A stretch of 64,000 bases of DNA from Incurvaria masculella (Eukaryota > Arthropoda > Insecta > Lepidoptera > Incurvariidae): NCBI GenBank assembly GCA_946894095.1, contig OX335651.1:15336501-15400500 (forward strand), read 5' to 3'. Of this stretch, positions 1 to 11,108 are shown piece after piece; the first letter of the stretch is position 1; each line of letters starts with the position of its first letter. Below the pieces are notes generated by a model. The model did no database searches. It saw only the letters and a list, made by a program, of their open reading frames with translations, and was not told where the DNA came from. Both the position numbers and the translations under genes were made by a program.

Positions 1-91
1 AAAAAGGTTAAGTTGCTATTAGATTATCAAAGAGTTCGTCCAAAATGAGATTGATCCGAGCAGAGCTAACCTAAGCCAGTGTACTGCATGT

Positions 92-602
92 TTTATGGAA
101 CTGGACAAGTATGTCTAAACACCTACTGTTCCACCATCTATATGTGCACGTTAAATAGGTGCCTTGCCGACCTTTTCTCTTTATGAGCACGGCTGCAATG
201 AACCGGACAGAAAACAAGGATATTTTTATTGCCGCTTTGACTGTATTCATGCAATCTCTGGGTTGGATATCAACCGGCCGCCGATCACGGAAATCCTTGC
301 AAAGAATTTCGTTAGTGTTGTTGTCGTTGTCGCATTCGAAATTGCTGTACGTGTCGCAAGTTTGAGTAAGACAACATCAATACAATTATTTGCGACGATT
401 ACCGTGCTCGGGTGGCCGGGTAAGTAGTAGTAGACCTGCGGGGGATCTTCAGGTTTACCCAGGTTGTGAACCATGCAGCACCTGCCCTGCACCTTTCAAT
501 CTCGGCTAAGAAAGAAGAGGTGCTCACCCTGGGCTTTGAACCCGCGAGCTACGACATAAGAGACCACAGACGTTAACCCCTACGGACTACGGGCCACACA
601 AT
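92..602 (-). mobile_element. tRNA-headed SINE with a middle insertion
   Basis: Read on the minus strand, the element begins near 602 with a tRNA-like head. A box-A-like stretch (TAGTCCGTAGGGG) is followed by a good pol III box B, GGGTTCAAAGCCC, near 536. Its 3' part (roughly 285 down to 92) matches the tail seen in other SINEs here: the 'tttcc(a)tcc(a)gttcaatgtagccgtgctcataaag' type block, then a terminus like 'ccag..cataaaa'. About 130 bp between head and tail (roughly 290-430) are not found in the other copies and look like an insertion or divergent body. The limits are approximate and no target duplication was found. Confidence 0.55.
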
Positions 603-2763
603 ACCCAGCTTATTATTTTCGGCTGTCAAAAATGTAACAAAATCCGTTATAAATTAGCCGAAGGGAGAGGTAATCGTATTAGCGAGTATCGGGAACAGCG
701 ATCGGGCCTCTTCTACCCTTTCCTTTCCGCATGCCGGATACGCTGCGTCGATAAATCCCCCCGTTTCCTTTTTGATACAGCTAGCTGTATTTATGATCGG
801 CAACTTCGAACCGCAGACACGTGGCCAGCGACCCTCTTGCAAATCAAAACACGGTATTCAGGGTATTTTATTACATCAATGTTCTAAATATTTGCCGTGT
901 CTGCTACGAACATTATTGCCTGTACCCGAGAAATGTGCATGTGTGTCCCGTACAAAATCGTACGTACCAACGAGAAAATATCCTTTTAAAATAAGGTTTT
1001 TTCTCGTCGTTACGTACATACTAACTTTTAGACCCTAACACCATTTTGCATAGAAGTACCAGGTGATGAGATTGTATACCTTCCGTTCATCAATTTGTGA
1101 TTCTAAACAAACACTATATCATCGTCAACTGGTGGCTGTATTTTGATCTATGCTGCTACCGAGATGTTTGGCGTTTCCTTGTGTCTCAAAGCCCGTTTTC
1201 TCCTCCTTCTATTGGAACCTCTTGCTACCAAGGTAAGCAGCTTAGATCCCAATCTCAGGGTCTACCTCGCCATGTTTTTTTGTTTAGTGCTTCTAAATGT
1301 TTCAAGTTTTATCCTATTTCGTATGCGTAGTATGCATGTATGTATGTATGTAGTATGTATGTAGTGTGATGCGATCGTACCGTATGGCGTTCTATTATCT
1401 ATTCTTGCTTAACCCTCGGGGAAGCGTTATGATGTTATGTATGTATGATGAGGCTTTCACCTTATTCTGAGTACCCGCCTCCTCTGCTTTTATTAATTCT
1501 TTTAAAAATCCTCTTAGGATTTTCACCTCCTTTTCCTATTCCCGCTTCTCATTTTAAATATTTTTTGCTTATTCGATTTTTTCCATCCATTTCACTTGAA
1601 CCGACTGCATGACCTTTTTTCTGTTATGCTCATTCGAAAATGTCCAATGTAATCCTGGATTCGTAGATTTGTCCTGAAACCATTCCCGTACAAACATTCC
1701 TGATCTTGAGGTTCTCGGCGGGTTCTCCAAGGATTCTTGAACCTCATCTCAACGGTCATTTCGGACTCTTACAATCTAAGAAATGCATTCCTCTTTGAAT
1801 CCAGAATGACCCATCACTTGTATGCATACATCCAATCGCCAATCGCCCTGGCAACGCATCGACCGTTGTTTCTCCACTTTACGCGTAGAAATAACACCCG
1901 AGCAGACACACGTACGCGCGTGCTCACAAATTCACTCCGTAGGAGGGCGTAGTTCGCTTAATATTAGATGAAGCCCGTAAAACGTCCTGCGAGGGGTGAA
2001 TTAAGGTGTGCGGGGGCAGAGGGGGAGCGGGGGAGTGCAAGTCACGTGGCCGAACCGCAGCTGATCGGAAGTCTGTTCGCGCTGCAGTCGGCTTTGTTCG
2101 AGTGCCAGATATTGTTACTTTTTTGCCGCAGGGAGGAAGACAGCATCCGGGGTGTATTCAATAAGCTCGTATAATAGGATAGGTGTACGAGTATCTCGTG
2201 GAGTTCTTGATTTATTGTCTACGGTTCATTAATGTTTGTAGGGAAAGGAAGTGAGGAAGTTTTTTCATTATCTTCGATACTTTTATTCCGGCGGGCCGTT
2301 CCTAACAACAGGCTTGGATACGGTAATGTTATTGAGTGTCTATTCAATTTACATACATGAAGCACAGGCAGGCGGTTCCATACAACATCGGCTTAAACTA
2401 TTCGGTCGCATTGTTAGAGTATTGCGAAATTTCCGCTGTGCTATTGATGTGGTGAAAAACTTTTGTCGCTGGACTCACGTTCGACTGTATTGAACTGCGT
2501 GTATGAATACGTTCGATGCGGGCTTCGGAGGGATCATTGTTCGTCTTTAGTAACATGCAATGTTTCGTTCTGGCCTTGGTATTCGCTGCGTGGGACCTAA
2601 CCTTGTCCAATCACACACCGGCGATCATTTCAATACCTGTCGATTGCCTGTGACTCTGCAGGGACTTCAAATGTTATATGTAAAACATACAGAATTATAT
2701 GGATATGTATAAATGATGTGATGCAAATGTACGGCTACATACACGAATGTAGCCGTGCTCATT
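603..2763. other. Non-coding stretch, no gene recognised
   Basis: Mostly AT-rich DNA. It contains the (ATGT)n microsatellite listed separately, a moderately GC-rich patch around 1985-2110, and an isolated splice-donor-like AAG|GTAAGC at 1232|1233. No open frame has recognisable protein features. Confidence 0.5.
1331..1363. repeat. (ATGT)n microsatellite
   Basis: An interrupted run of ATGT/TATG units. A few further ATGT units lie near 1436-1446. Confidence 0.85.
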
Positions 2764-3125
2764 TTTTTAATGTCAATACCAAACTGACATTCAGATATTA
2801 AGCCTAACACACCACATGGGAACTAGGTGCCATACCAGGACCTACCTATATTGCTCGGCTACATTTAACTGGATGGAAAACACGGACAATTTACATTCCC
2901 GCTTCGAATATCGTTCATTCAATGCGATGGTACCAACCCGGGTAAGATTAACCCTACCACCTAGTAAGTAAGGAAGGGGACCTACAGTTTTACGTGTAAT
3001 CCGAACACGGCCAGCCTCAACGATTGAAAATGGTCACCCATCCAGAACCTAACCGCGCTCAGAGGTGCTCCACCAAGCTTATCGAATCGCAAGGCGTCGC
3101 GCCACTGGGCTACCGAAGCTGGGCC
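2764..3125 (-). mobile_element. 5S-like-headed SINE, diverged
   Basis: Minus-strand element. Its poly-A end is the T-run at 2764-2770. Moving into higher coordinates come the shared SINE tail (CCATCCAGTT-like block, the 'ggtaccatcgcattgaatg' block, the 'ccccttccttacttactagg' block), then a head. The head contains GGATGGGTGACC (complement at 3031-3042), which is the box C region of 5S rRNA, and CCCAGTGGCGCGACGCC. The box A part of the 5S head is much altered compared with the copy at 49222. Whether the outermost head is intact is unclear. Confidence 0.6.
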
Positions 3126-3336
3126 CGAGGGAAGGTACTTGTATGGCACCGGGATCGAAACCAGACCCCACAGAACACCTGGGGGAGGATTACATTTTTC
3201 ATTAGCTATACTTACTTACCTACGTTCCATAAAAAAAATCCCTAAAGTCCCTTTTACTCCAAGACCAACGTCAGTATGAAGGGAAGTCCCCCTTTGGTTG
3301 TAACAGCATAAAGACGCGCCTTGTCAAAACTTCATG

Positions 3337-3885
3337 TTAAGGCGGCCCAACCCGGCGGGCCTAACTCATTCGCGGGCACGGTACAAAACCGTGCTGTTGC
3401 GCTCTGGGACCTTCTCTGTTTCAAAGAATAAGACAGGCTCCGTGATGAGGAAGATGCAACATGTCCATAAAAAAGACAATGTGCATAGTGTATGATTTGG
3501 TAAGATTTACGAAAATTTTAATTTCAAAATGACTTATAGCTAAAACTAAACCACGCCCGCTGTACTCAAAAATCTAACAAAAACCAAATAGATCATAAAT
3601 CTTGATTAAATAAGCTATATCTGATGACTAATCTTTTTACGATGTTCTTACTTTATCTAGCGTAATCCACCTCCAAAGTTATCGTATAAAACGCGCAAAA
3701 AATTCGAACTTTCGGACCTTATAACTTATAAACCAAACATAATTTTACAATGCCAATGGTCATCAGACATCTAGTTCGATCAAATAAAGCTATTTTGAGC
3801 AAAATTTTGGATCTCTGACAAGAAATATGGGCGTGATCTTCTTTCCCCTTTTGTATGGGGAGATGAGCGGGTTGGGTCACCTTAA
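3337..3885. mobile_element. TTAA-flanked inverted-repeat element (MITE-like), full copy
   Basis: The stretch is bounded by TTAA at 3337-3340 and TTAA at 3882-3885. Inside the TTAAs are inverted ends: left GGCGGCCCAACCCG, right (complement) GGTGACCCAACCCG. The interior has no coding capacity. A second copy, truncated at its right end, lies at 62453-62902 with high similarity across the interior. A TTAA target is characteristic of the piggyBac superfamily, but the ends begin GG rather than the usual CCY, so the superfamily is a suggestion only. Confidence 0.65.
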
Positions 3886-4477
3886 AACAATAATTTAGCC
3901 ATTATAATTCTAGTTCAATTTTGTTCGACAGCTGTAGAGAAATAATTGTGAATAGTTTGGTACCGATGACTTCAATGTCATTATTTCAATAAACAATGCA
4001 GATACCAGTACCCATTCATTGGAATCAACATTTGCAAAATTGCCAACAAATTGCGCCATCAATTTCTGGTAACATTTCTGCTTCCGGTTTGCACACGGTC
4101 ACGTGCCTGAAGTTATTGTCCCAATAATCGGCGTGGCGCAAACTGGGGCACCATCTCGGAGGCACGTGCTGCGATCCAAACTCGGAGGGGCTCCACTCTG
4201 CACCCCCACCCGTCCCCGCCACAAGAGATTAGCTAAAGCTGGACCCGTCTGAAACTCGAATATTTAAACTGCAGCAAGTGCATAATGTACATAATTTGTC
4301 TTTGTTCTTCCTTCCTTGCAAATTGATCTCTACCCTCACCGTAGTATGTATACGTATTTCTTCTCCATGTCCCTCCATATTTTATTGTATTCGTGAGTGT
4401 GTACATGTTGGCATCAAGTGTACTCCAATTTCTTGAAAAAGTTACTCATTGCATTTTAATTCGACTTCAATTAATGT
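3886..4477. other. Non-coding stretch
   Basis: Between 4030 and 4220 the minus strand has an open frame of about 60 codons, rich in Trp and Cys, with no ATG near its start. I do not recognise it. The rest shows nothing notable. Confidence 0.4.
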
Positions 4478-4781
4478 AAAAAACCGGCCAAGTGCGAGTC
4501 GGACTCGCACACGAAGGGTTCCGTACCATCGTAGAAAAAAAAAACAAAAAAATCACGTTTTTTGTATGGGAGCCCCCTTTAATTTTAATTATTTTTTAAT
4601 CTTACCTATTTGTTGTTATAGCGGCAAAATAAATACACACTCTGTGAAAATTTCAGCTGTCTACCTGTTACGGTTACTGAGATACAGCCCTGTGACAGAC
4701 GGACAGACGGACGGACGGACGGACAGCGGAGGCTTAGTAATAGGGTTCCGTTTTCACCCTTTGGGTACGGAACCCTAAAAA
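4478..4781 (+). repeat. Lepidopteran dispersed repeat, copy 1 (full length)
   Basis: Starts with an A-run and CCGGCCAAGTGCGAGTCGG, then GACTCGCACACGAAGGGTTC. It runs through a conserved block 'gtgaaaatttcagctgtctacc', then 'gagatacagccctgtgacagac', then a (GACG)n tract at about 4697-4724, and closes with a hairpin: AGGGTTCCGT paired with ACGGAACCCT, ending in an A-run. The opening resembles pol III boxes: GGCCAAGTGCGAGTCGG for box A and GGTTCCGTACC close to box B. From memory this sequence is common near microsatellites in moths and butterflies. The class (SINE, Helitron-like or other) is not settled. Confidence 0.8.
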
Positions 4782-6135
4782 GGGACGTTTGGATCACCTT
4801 TTTTACAGATTATCTCTATATTGTTAAAATATTTAAATGTGTTACAAGGCCTAGGCTTGCCATCGAGTGGCCTTAGTCAACCACTTGGTGCTGACATACA
4901 CACTACAATACAGCAGGCTGTGGTCCCTTGCAAATTATGATTTCAATAGATCGGGAAATGGGGCACATAGACGATTTGTATGTGTACATTTTTTCAAAAT
5001 ATATCCATGTGGCATGTTACGTAAAAAATATGTGTGAAGTACAAGTTTTTACAAGCTCGTACTTTGTCTAACAGACTATAGTTCTTTCGCAAAACGTCAT
5101 CTTGTGCATGTGTAAAGGTTGTCATAAAACTGGCTGTAGAAGCGACGAGGACGCTCCACTAGGTCCCTTTACGATTTCGATCCGGAAACACGTCCACGAG
5201 CTCGTAACTTTCGTTCGAAGCCCCATAAATGGGATCGAGTTGATTTATAGATCTGGCTCACAAATACTCTCTATGCAGAAGGGACACTTCATCATATTTG
5301 TGCGATTTCTGATTACTTTTGATTGTTCGGATTCCCCGTTCTGAGCAATTCCAATTTTAGAGTCGATTCCGTTTCCTCCGAGAGATCCATTATATTTATA
5401 ATCGACCCGAAGGGTGATTCTGCGAGACCCAATTCACTCGTTAATGTCGTTTCTAAGTTTCTTCCAGCTTCGTCTTCTGCGGTCGGGTTAAAACTATCCT
5501 GTTAGGAGTTGCTTGCAATTAAAACTAACTTAACCATTGCTCGCGGCGGAAAGTTAACATTGAAGACTAGCGAAGTTATCGTATTAATTTCCGTTACTTA
5601 ATACAATGCAAGACTGTTTGCTGCTGCACCTAACTGTAACAATTACGCTCGAAAAGGTAACAAATAATTACCAGTAGCGCATAACCCGGCCAAGTAGTGA
5701 AATAAATCTCTCCTCGCTCTCCCCTTTCGGTGCGAGTTTGCCAAGCGTGCTCAAGAGCGAAGCATGTGAAGTATGCAGGGCCACTTACGGGTCTCACACC
5801 GATGTGCTGGCCTTGTGGGAAGCCGCACCGCCGCAGCCGCGATGTACAGCTAAACTAACATAGGAGACACGCTATGTTTGGACAATTATGACATGAGATC
5901 ACTCGCTTGACCAATGACTTGCTTAGGCTTAGGTTTATGAAACTTCTTCATTGGATATTATGTAGTTTCGGTGGTTGAGGATGTGGTATATGCACAATGC
6001 TTCGTTTGAGATGAAATATTTTTCGCAGAGCCACATCAGCTTGGCGGTTAACCTTCGAGGGATGTAACCACTAGATTGTTAGCGTTAAGATATGATATAA
6101 TTAATCCGGGCGACTATGATCACATATTTTATTTT
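4782..6135. other. Non-coding stretch, no gene recognised
   Basis: Several 60-80 codon open stretches occur but none has recognisable motifs. The region around 5690-5850 is more GC-rich. Nothing else is supported. Confidence 0.4.
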
Positions 6136-6306
6136 ACTAAAATAGGCGAGCTGGGCAAGAGGCTGCGCGAATCGTCTGGGGACAGCCGAGCCGGGTCGTT
6201 CCTCCTCCAACGCATCAGTCTGGCTGTCCAGAGGGGGAACGCAGCGAGCGTTATGGGGGCCTTCCCGCACTCGGTGCCCATGGATGAGATTTTTTATCTC
6301 GTCTGA
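6136..6306 (+). pseudogene. Fragment resembling the C-terminus of a retroelement polyprotein
   Basis: The + strand translates as a compact, protein-like stretch (LGKRLRESSGDSRAG... then FLLQRISLAVQRGNAASV) ending ...DEIFYLV and a stop at 6304-6306. The block is clearly more GC-rich than the DNA before it. My recollection is that 'QRISxAVQRGNAAS' strings occur at the ends of repeated insect retroelement proteins. I cannot name the clade. No upstream reverse transcriptase is present, so it would be a 5'-truncated remnant. An exon of a host gene is less likely but possible; an AG precedes the conserved block at 6144-6145. Confidence 0.35.
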
Positions 6307-7330
6307 TGGGCACCAGGGTTGTCGGGGGCCCCCGGCACTGCTGCAATCCCGTCTCGACTGCTCCTGGACGGTTTTCATTTTAGCTAGTACGTATTTAATT
6401 CTTGTTTTTGATATAGTTTTTATTAAGATTCGCAAATAAAATAAAGTTGAACATTTTACTAAAATACAAACCATCTTGGACATCACATATTGGAGAGTTC
6501 ATACACATGTTTTGGGAACCATAACTTCCATTAAGTGTTTTTAAAACCTACGCTTTTCCCGTGAGTTTTCATTACCTAATGAGACCTAATGCTAGAAATT
6601 AAAATAATTATATCCTTTTTTACTACCTGAAGTTGGAGTCTCCTCGGCATAGAATAATGTTAAAAAAATAACTACTCTCATGAAAACTGTAATACTCGTT
6701 ACTAACTCATAACTTAATTTTACTATTATGATAAGACAGATAAAATTGTGAGGTTTGATGGGCTCGTAATGTTTAGTGATTTGCGCCATAAAAGAAACTT
6801 AGATAAAATGTTTGCCACATCAGAAAATGATGAGCCGAAATCTTTTACCATCAATGCGGATCTAGCTGGCCCTCCAGGGAGCGGCAGGCGGGACACGTCG
6901 ACGCGTCCGCGCCGCCCGCCGCAGTGTTCGCAAACAACGCTAAAAGAGCACCGCCCCTCTATGGGATTTTCCAGCTTTTCCCTGTTAGCTTTGTCATTTT
7001 CCCCCTTTGTTTAAAAGTGTTCGAGGCTGCCGGAAAATCGCTTTTAAAGTCGGAGGTATTTAAAGGTTCGATATAATCGTTTCCGGATCTCTTCTGCTGG
7101 GTTGGAATGCTTCTTAATATTTTTATATATAAGGTAAAATTGGTGTGTTTTATGTGTGGTTGGTGGAAGCATAACAATAACAAGCCACTTCGATCGAAAT
7201 AAATAATTTGCTTCGAGTGTTATCTGATGCCGGCGTTAACTTATCACAATTATCATTGAGCAAGCATTGCAACCACACCCAGGAACACGTCACCATTATC
7301 AACGACTGCATCCCTGTTTCGATGCATTTG
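6307..7330. other. Non-coding stretch
   Basis: AT-rich apart from a short GC-rich patch at 6865-6950. No gene or repeat family seen. Confidence 0.4.
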
Positions 7331-7368
7331 TTCTGATTGTATTTTTTTCTTATTTCAGGTAAGTATCC
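7331..7368 (+). promoter_or_regulatory. Candidate recursive splice site 1
   Basis: A branch-like CTGAT at 7333-7337 is followed by a pyrimidine-rich tract and TTATTTCAG, then directly by GTAAGTATCC. The AG|GT junction lies between 7358 and 7359. A strong 3' splice site fused to a strong 5' splice site, with no exon between, is the defining pattern of recursive splice sites described in long Drosophila introns. Use in this organism is inferred. Confidence 0.5.
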
Positions 7369-8682
7369 AGAACCCATCAGTCGTTTATGTTGAGGTACGT
7401 GTAGTCAGTTATGAGCAATGCTCCTGTTTTGTCACGTCCTGCTCTCAGCTAAGAAGCAGAAAAATAGTAAATGGAGGAGTGTCAATATGAGTCGGAAGGA
7501 CTACTCGCGAGTGACATTATGGATTCCCGTCGGGTTCGTTGCCCAGAGGAGCTGTGCTCGCAACTCACGTCTTCGTATAAGGCAAGACTGCCAGCGACGC
7601 ATCAATATGGATGGGCTGCAGGGAAGCTGGCAGGGACGAACAGTTGTAGAGGAAACAAAATTACTTATCAATACCTGGATGCAGCAGAATTTTAACTTGG
7701 TTTACCTGCTGTCGACACTCACTTGCGTGGAGATGGTTCTGTCTAATATGGATCCAAATGTACCAACATTCTTAATCATAAAATCAATCCTTAGACTCTA
7801 CCTACAGATTAATTTTATTAATTTTGGATGAATTTTATACACTAATAACTTGGGCTTATAGACACGAGATCGCCTTTCACAGAAGTATGGACAATATTTA
7901 GTGATAGTTTGTCTTTACACCTCATTCCCAAAGAAACGGGATGCCATGCCAGAATATTTATTTATTTCGAGAAAAGAACCAGGATCAAGTTTTGTTCAAT
8001 GCAGGCGATTGTTCTTTGCGTTGCAGTCGTAGGGTCTGTTCAATAAGGCAGTTTACATGGGTAATTTTAGGAGATATTAAAAATCGCATCCATTACTGGC
8101 TGTTGATTACTTGTGAAGAGTTGTATTGTTTCTCATATTTTATTAAAACTGTTTGAATAATCAATTGTTCAATCACCTTGTAAGTTACTAATGATAACTG
8201 ACTTTTTGAACAGACTACCGCGAACAGCGAAACAATGTCTGAATTTTCCAAATTGAAAAAACTTAAATGCCTTCTAGAGGTGGAGCGGCCTTGCACGATG
8301 ACAACGGCTTCAGCTCGCAACGGGCATGCGAGGCGCGTAGCCGTGCAGGCACCCCGCGGGGCCAGTTGAAAACCGATTGCCAACGTATAGTTTTAGATAA
8401 GGCGGGAAATGTCCGTTTTAATGGTCACAGTGAACGCACGCAGCCGTGGCCCTCGCCGTTGTGTAATAGTGGTTAATGTACCTCTATGTTACAAAAATAT
8501 CCAACGGCAACACTTTGTCGATACTTATTCATGATTAATTTACTTAATTTCGTGTCTGGATTGTTCCAACCACCAGGTTATGTATATCTGCACCTGCCAC
8601 GCTGTGTCCTCTTTCACAAATACTACTTAAATAGGACTTGAGTTGTAGTTGTAAGGTTGGAAATCACTTTTATGATATTACT
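7369..8682. other. Non-coding stretch
   Basis: An ATG-initiated open frame of 137 codons on the + strand (7418-7831) has no recognisable domain and mixed composition. It may be a chance frame, and I do not annotate it as a gene. A GC-rich patch spans 8260-8460. Confidence 0.4.
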
Positions 8683-9057
8683 AGCGGCCCGCTCCGGCTT
8701 CGCACGGGTATGAAATATATCTAAATGGCTCCCGCCGCCCCGTCCGGCCGGTACCGCCGCAAACGCTACGTCCCGCAATTTTTAAATCTGTAATATCTTC
8801 GAAAATATTTATTTAAATCATATGCTGTAATGGGCCATATAGATCTATATTAAATCAACAATGTATTAAGATATTTAATTGGATAAGGATTCATGCTGTA
8901 TTGGTTAAAATCGCTTCGAAAATTAGCCATAATTTGTCGTAAAAAGTAAATGACAATAAAATGTTATTGTGGGATATCCATAAGAGATAGAAATATACCA
9001 TCGCGGAGTTTACTGTAGTTCTTTTCAATGTGTACAATACTTAGTACATTATTTTGA
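8683..9057. repeat. Dispersed repeat beginning CTAGCGGCCCGCTCCGGC
   Basis: The start, CTAGCGGCCCGCTCCGGC followed by TTCGCACGGGT, is a familiar opening of interspersed repeats in insects. It is probably part of the same composite repeat as the duplicated block that follows (9058-9837). No coding capacity. Confidence 0.55.
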
Positions 9058-9837
9058 AAAATCTCGTAGGGTTCAGCCTGCGTTTGCAATGTAAGCGGAA
9101 AAAAAAATATTTTTTTACGACATCACATTGGAAACCTCAAAAATAACAGTACTTCTCCACTATTTAAAGCATGTTATTATACATATAAGCCTTCCTCTTC
9201 AATCACTCTATCTATTAAAAAAAACCGCATCAAAATCCGTGGCTTAGTTTTTAAGATTTAAGCATACATGGGGATATAGGGACAGAGAAAGCGACTTTGT
9301 TTTATACTATGTAGTGATTTGACAAATCTCGTAGGGTTCAGCCTGCGTTTGCAATGTAAGCGGAAAAATGATTTTTTAAGCTATTGCATAGCTTCTATCG
9401 AGGGCCTTGAGCGCGGGGACCGAATCCAGAAATTCCGTAACGAAAAAAAACCTCACGCTCCCCACTCCGACGGGCGATGCCGGTAGTGCTACTTCACACC
9501 AGGGGGAGCGGGGCCGGGGGCGGCGGCGGGAGCGGCGGCGGGGGCGGGCCGGCATAAGTTGATACAAAATGCTATGCAATAGCTTTACCGCGGCAGTCCC
9601 CGAGTGCCACACGTCTTTTTTTATGACATCACATTGGAAACCTCAAAAATAACAGTATTTCTCCACTATTTAATGGATGTTATTATACATATAAACCTTC
9701 CTCTTTAATTACTCTATCTATTAAAAAAAACCGCATCAAAATCCGTTGCGTATTTTTAAAGATTTAAGCGAACATGGGGATATAGGGACAGAGAAAGCGA
9801 CTTTGTTTTATACTATGTAGTGACTATGTAGTGATGA
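9058..9837. repeat. Direct duplication (266-bp offset) of a repeat block
   Basis: The block starting AAATCTCGTAGGGTTCAGCC occurs at 9058 and again at 9324. Both copies continue through 'gacatcacattggaaacc', 'ccgcatcaaaatccgt' and end 'ttttatactatgtagtga' (about 9317 and 9822). The offset is 266 bp in the left part and 506 bp in the right part because the second unit contains a 240-bp insertion. An extra 'ctatgtagtga' follows the second unit. Confidence 0.85.
9374..9613. mobile_element. GC-rich ~240-bp insertion with inverted ends
   Basis: This sequence is present in the second but absent from the first of the two duplicated units, so its extent follows from the comparison. Near its ends lie the perfect inverted repeats AAGCTATTGCATAGC (9378-9392) and GCTATGCAATAGCTT (9571-9585). 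Its core (9500-9550) is almost entirely G and C, with GGC repeats. It could be a small non-autonomous element. Exact ends are uncertain by a few bases. Confidence 0.6.
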
Positions 9838-10116
9838 ACTAAATTAATTAATGTAAAACTAAATCGTGAATTGAATTACAATTTTAAAATGTCGCATAAC
9901 ATGAGTTTACTGTGTTTTTATGTTTAAAACCAATATTGATTGTCTTTAAACCGTTAAGAGCGTGATGAGAGCCGAATACGTTCAGTTTGATAAATAAACA
10001 TTTAATAATTTTATGGAATTGATGCAACTAATTTCTGTAATGAAAAAATAAACCAGTAGACTAATAAAACTGCTGATGCTTTGATAAAGAATTCTTAAAT
10101 TAAGAAAATATGGATT
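9838..10116. other. AT-rich non-coding stretch
   Basis: Nothing recognised. Confidence 0.4.
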
Positions 10117-10437
10117 TTTTTTTATGTGACTGGACATGGATGGCTAATACCACAAGTTCTGTCATGGTATTAGCCCAACACACCACATGGGAACTAGGTG
10201 CCATGCCAGGACCTTACTTATATTGCACGGCTACATTGAACTGGATGGAAAACACGGACAATTTTCATTGCCGCTTCGACCATCGTTCATCCAATGCGAT
10301 GGTACCAATTTTCCGAACCACGGCCAGCCTCTCTCAACGGTCGAATGGTCACCCATCCAAGACCAGACCGGACCCAGCGTTGCTTAACTTCGGAGAGCGA
10401 TCGCCGAAGTGTCGCGCCACTGGGCCACTGAGGCTGA
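10117..10437 (-). mobile_element. 5S-headed SINE with an internal deletion
   Basis: Minus-strand element. Its A-tail is the T-run at about 10117-10123. Its head near 10437 begins CAGTGGCCCAGTGGCGCGAC. The 5S-derived block is readable in complement: CCGAAGTTAAGCAACG (box A region, ~10377-10392) and TTGGATGGGTGACC (box C, ~10347-10360). Compared with the copy at 49222, about 60-80 bp between 'ggccgtggttcgg' and 'ttggtaccatcgcattgg' are missing. Outside that gap the two copies are nearly the same. Confidence 0.8.
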
Positions 10438-11108
10438 CAAATATTTAGTTTTTTTTTATTACCATTAGTGCATATCCTTCTTTCTGGAATATCAACATTA
10501 GTTGTATTTTTTTTTAAATAATGAAACGTGGTTTCACTTACGCCCTCATAGAAACTGTATTCACGCCCTTACATTGGCGCAGTAATGTACAGTATGAGTC
10601 CTAAATGTTTGGCAGGAGATATAGCTTACGTGCTCTTCTTCACTGGTCATCATCAAAGAATAATTCATTTCCACTAGCACATGGTCCGAAAGACAATAAG
10701 ATAAACAATCGCAGACCATACATCGTTTTCGATTTCTCTCCACCGATCGAACTGACGGTTGCGACTTTTTGATCCTTATCTTCGAGTAAAAACAATCGTA
10801 TTACATATTCAATGCTTGCGACTTTACTGTGCACGATGCAGCCACTTAGGACCTTTTCCACGCGTATGGTAAAATTTTGCGGTCACCTCGTGGAATATTG
10901 ATGTATCTTCCATCGGTTTTTGTAATGCGCCGCAAACGCGCGACAGGTTTCCTGGACGAGTGAACGAACCCTGCGCTTCCACCGAACGTGCGAGTTTTTA
11001 GTGCTTCTTAGTCTGGCTTCGGTGAATGAATTATACGGACAAAACATTTACGTTGATCTTGATAACCGTCGTTGGATGTCGGCTGCAGCAGATCATTGCT
11101 GCGATTAT
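10438..11108. other. Non-coding stretch
   Basis: Nothing recognised beyond short chance open frames. Confidence 0.4.

Noticed and set aside
7418..7831. 137-codon ATG frame
   Set aside because: No motif, composition like the surrounding non-coding DNA, and a length within chance expectation for 64 kb.
9058..9837. CRISPR-like direct repeats
   Set aside because: The repeats are long (266 bp), only two, and part of a eukaryotic dispersed repeat; no short repeat-spacer pattern occurs anywhere in the window.
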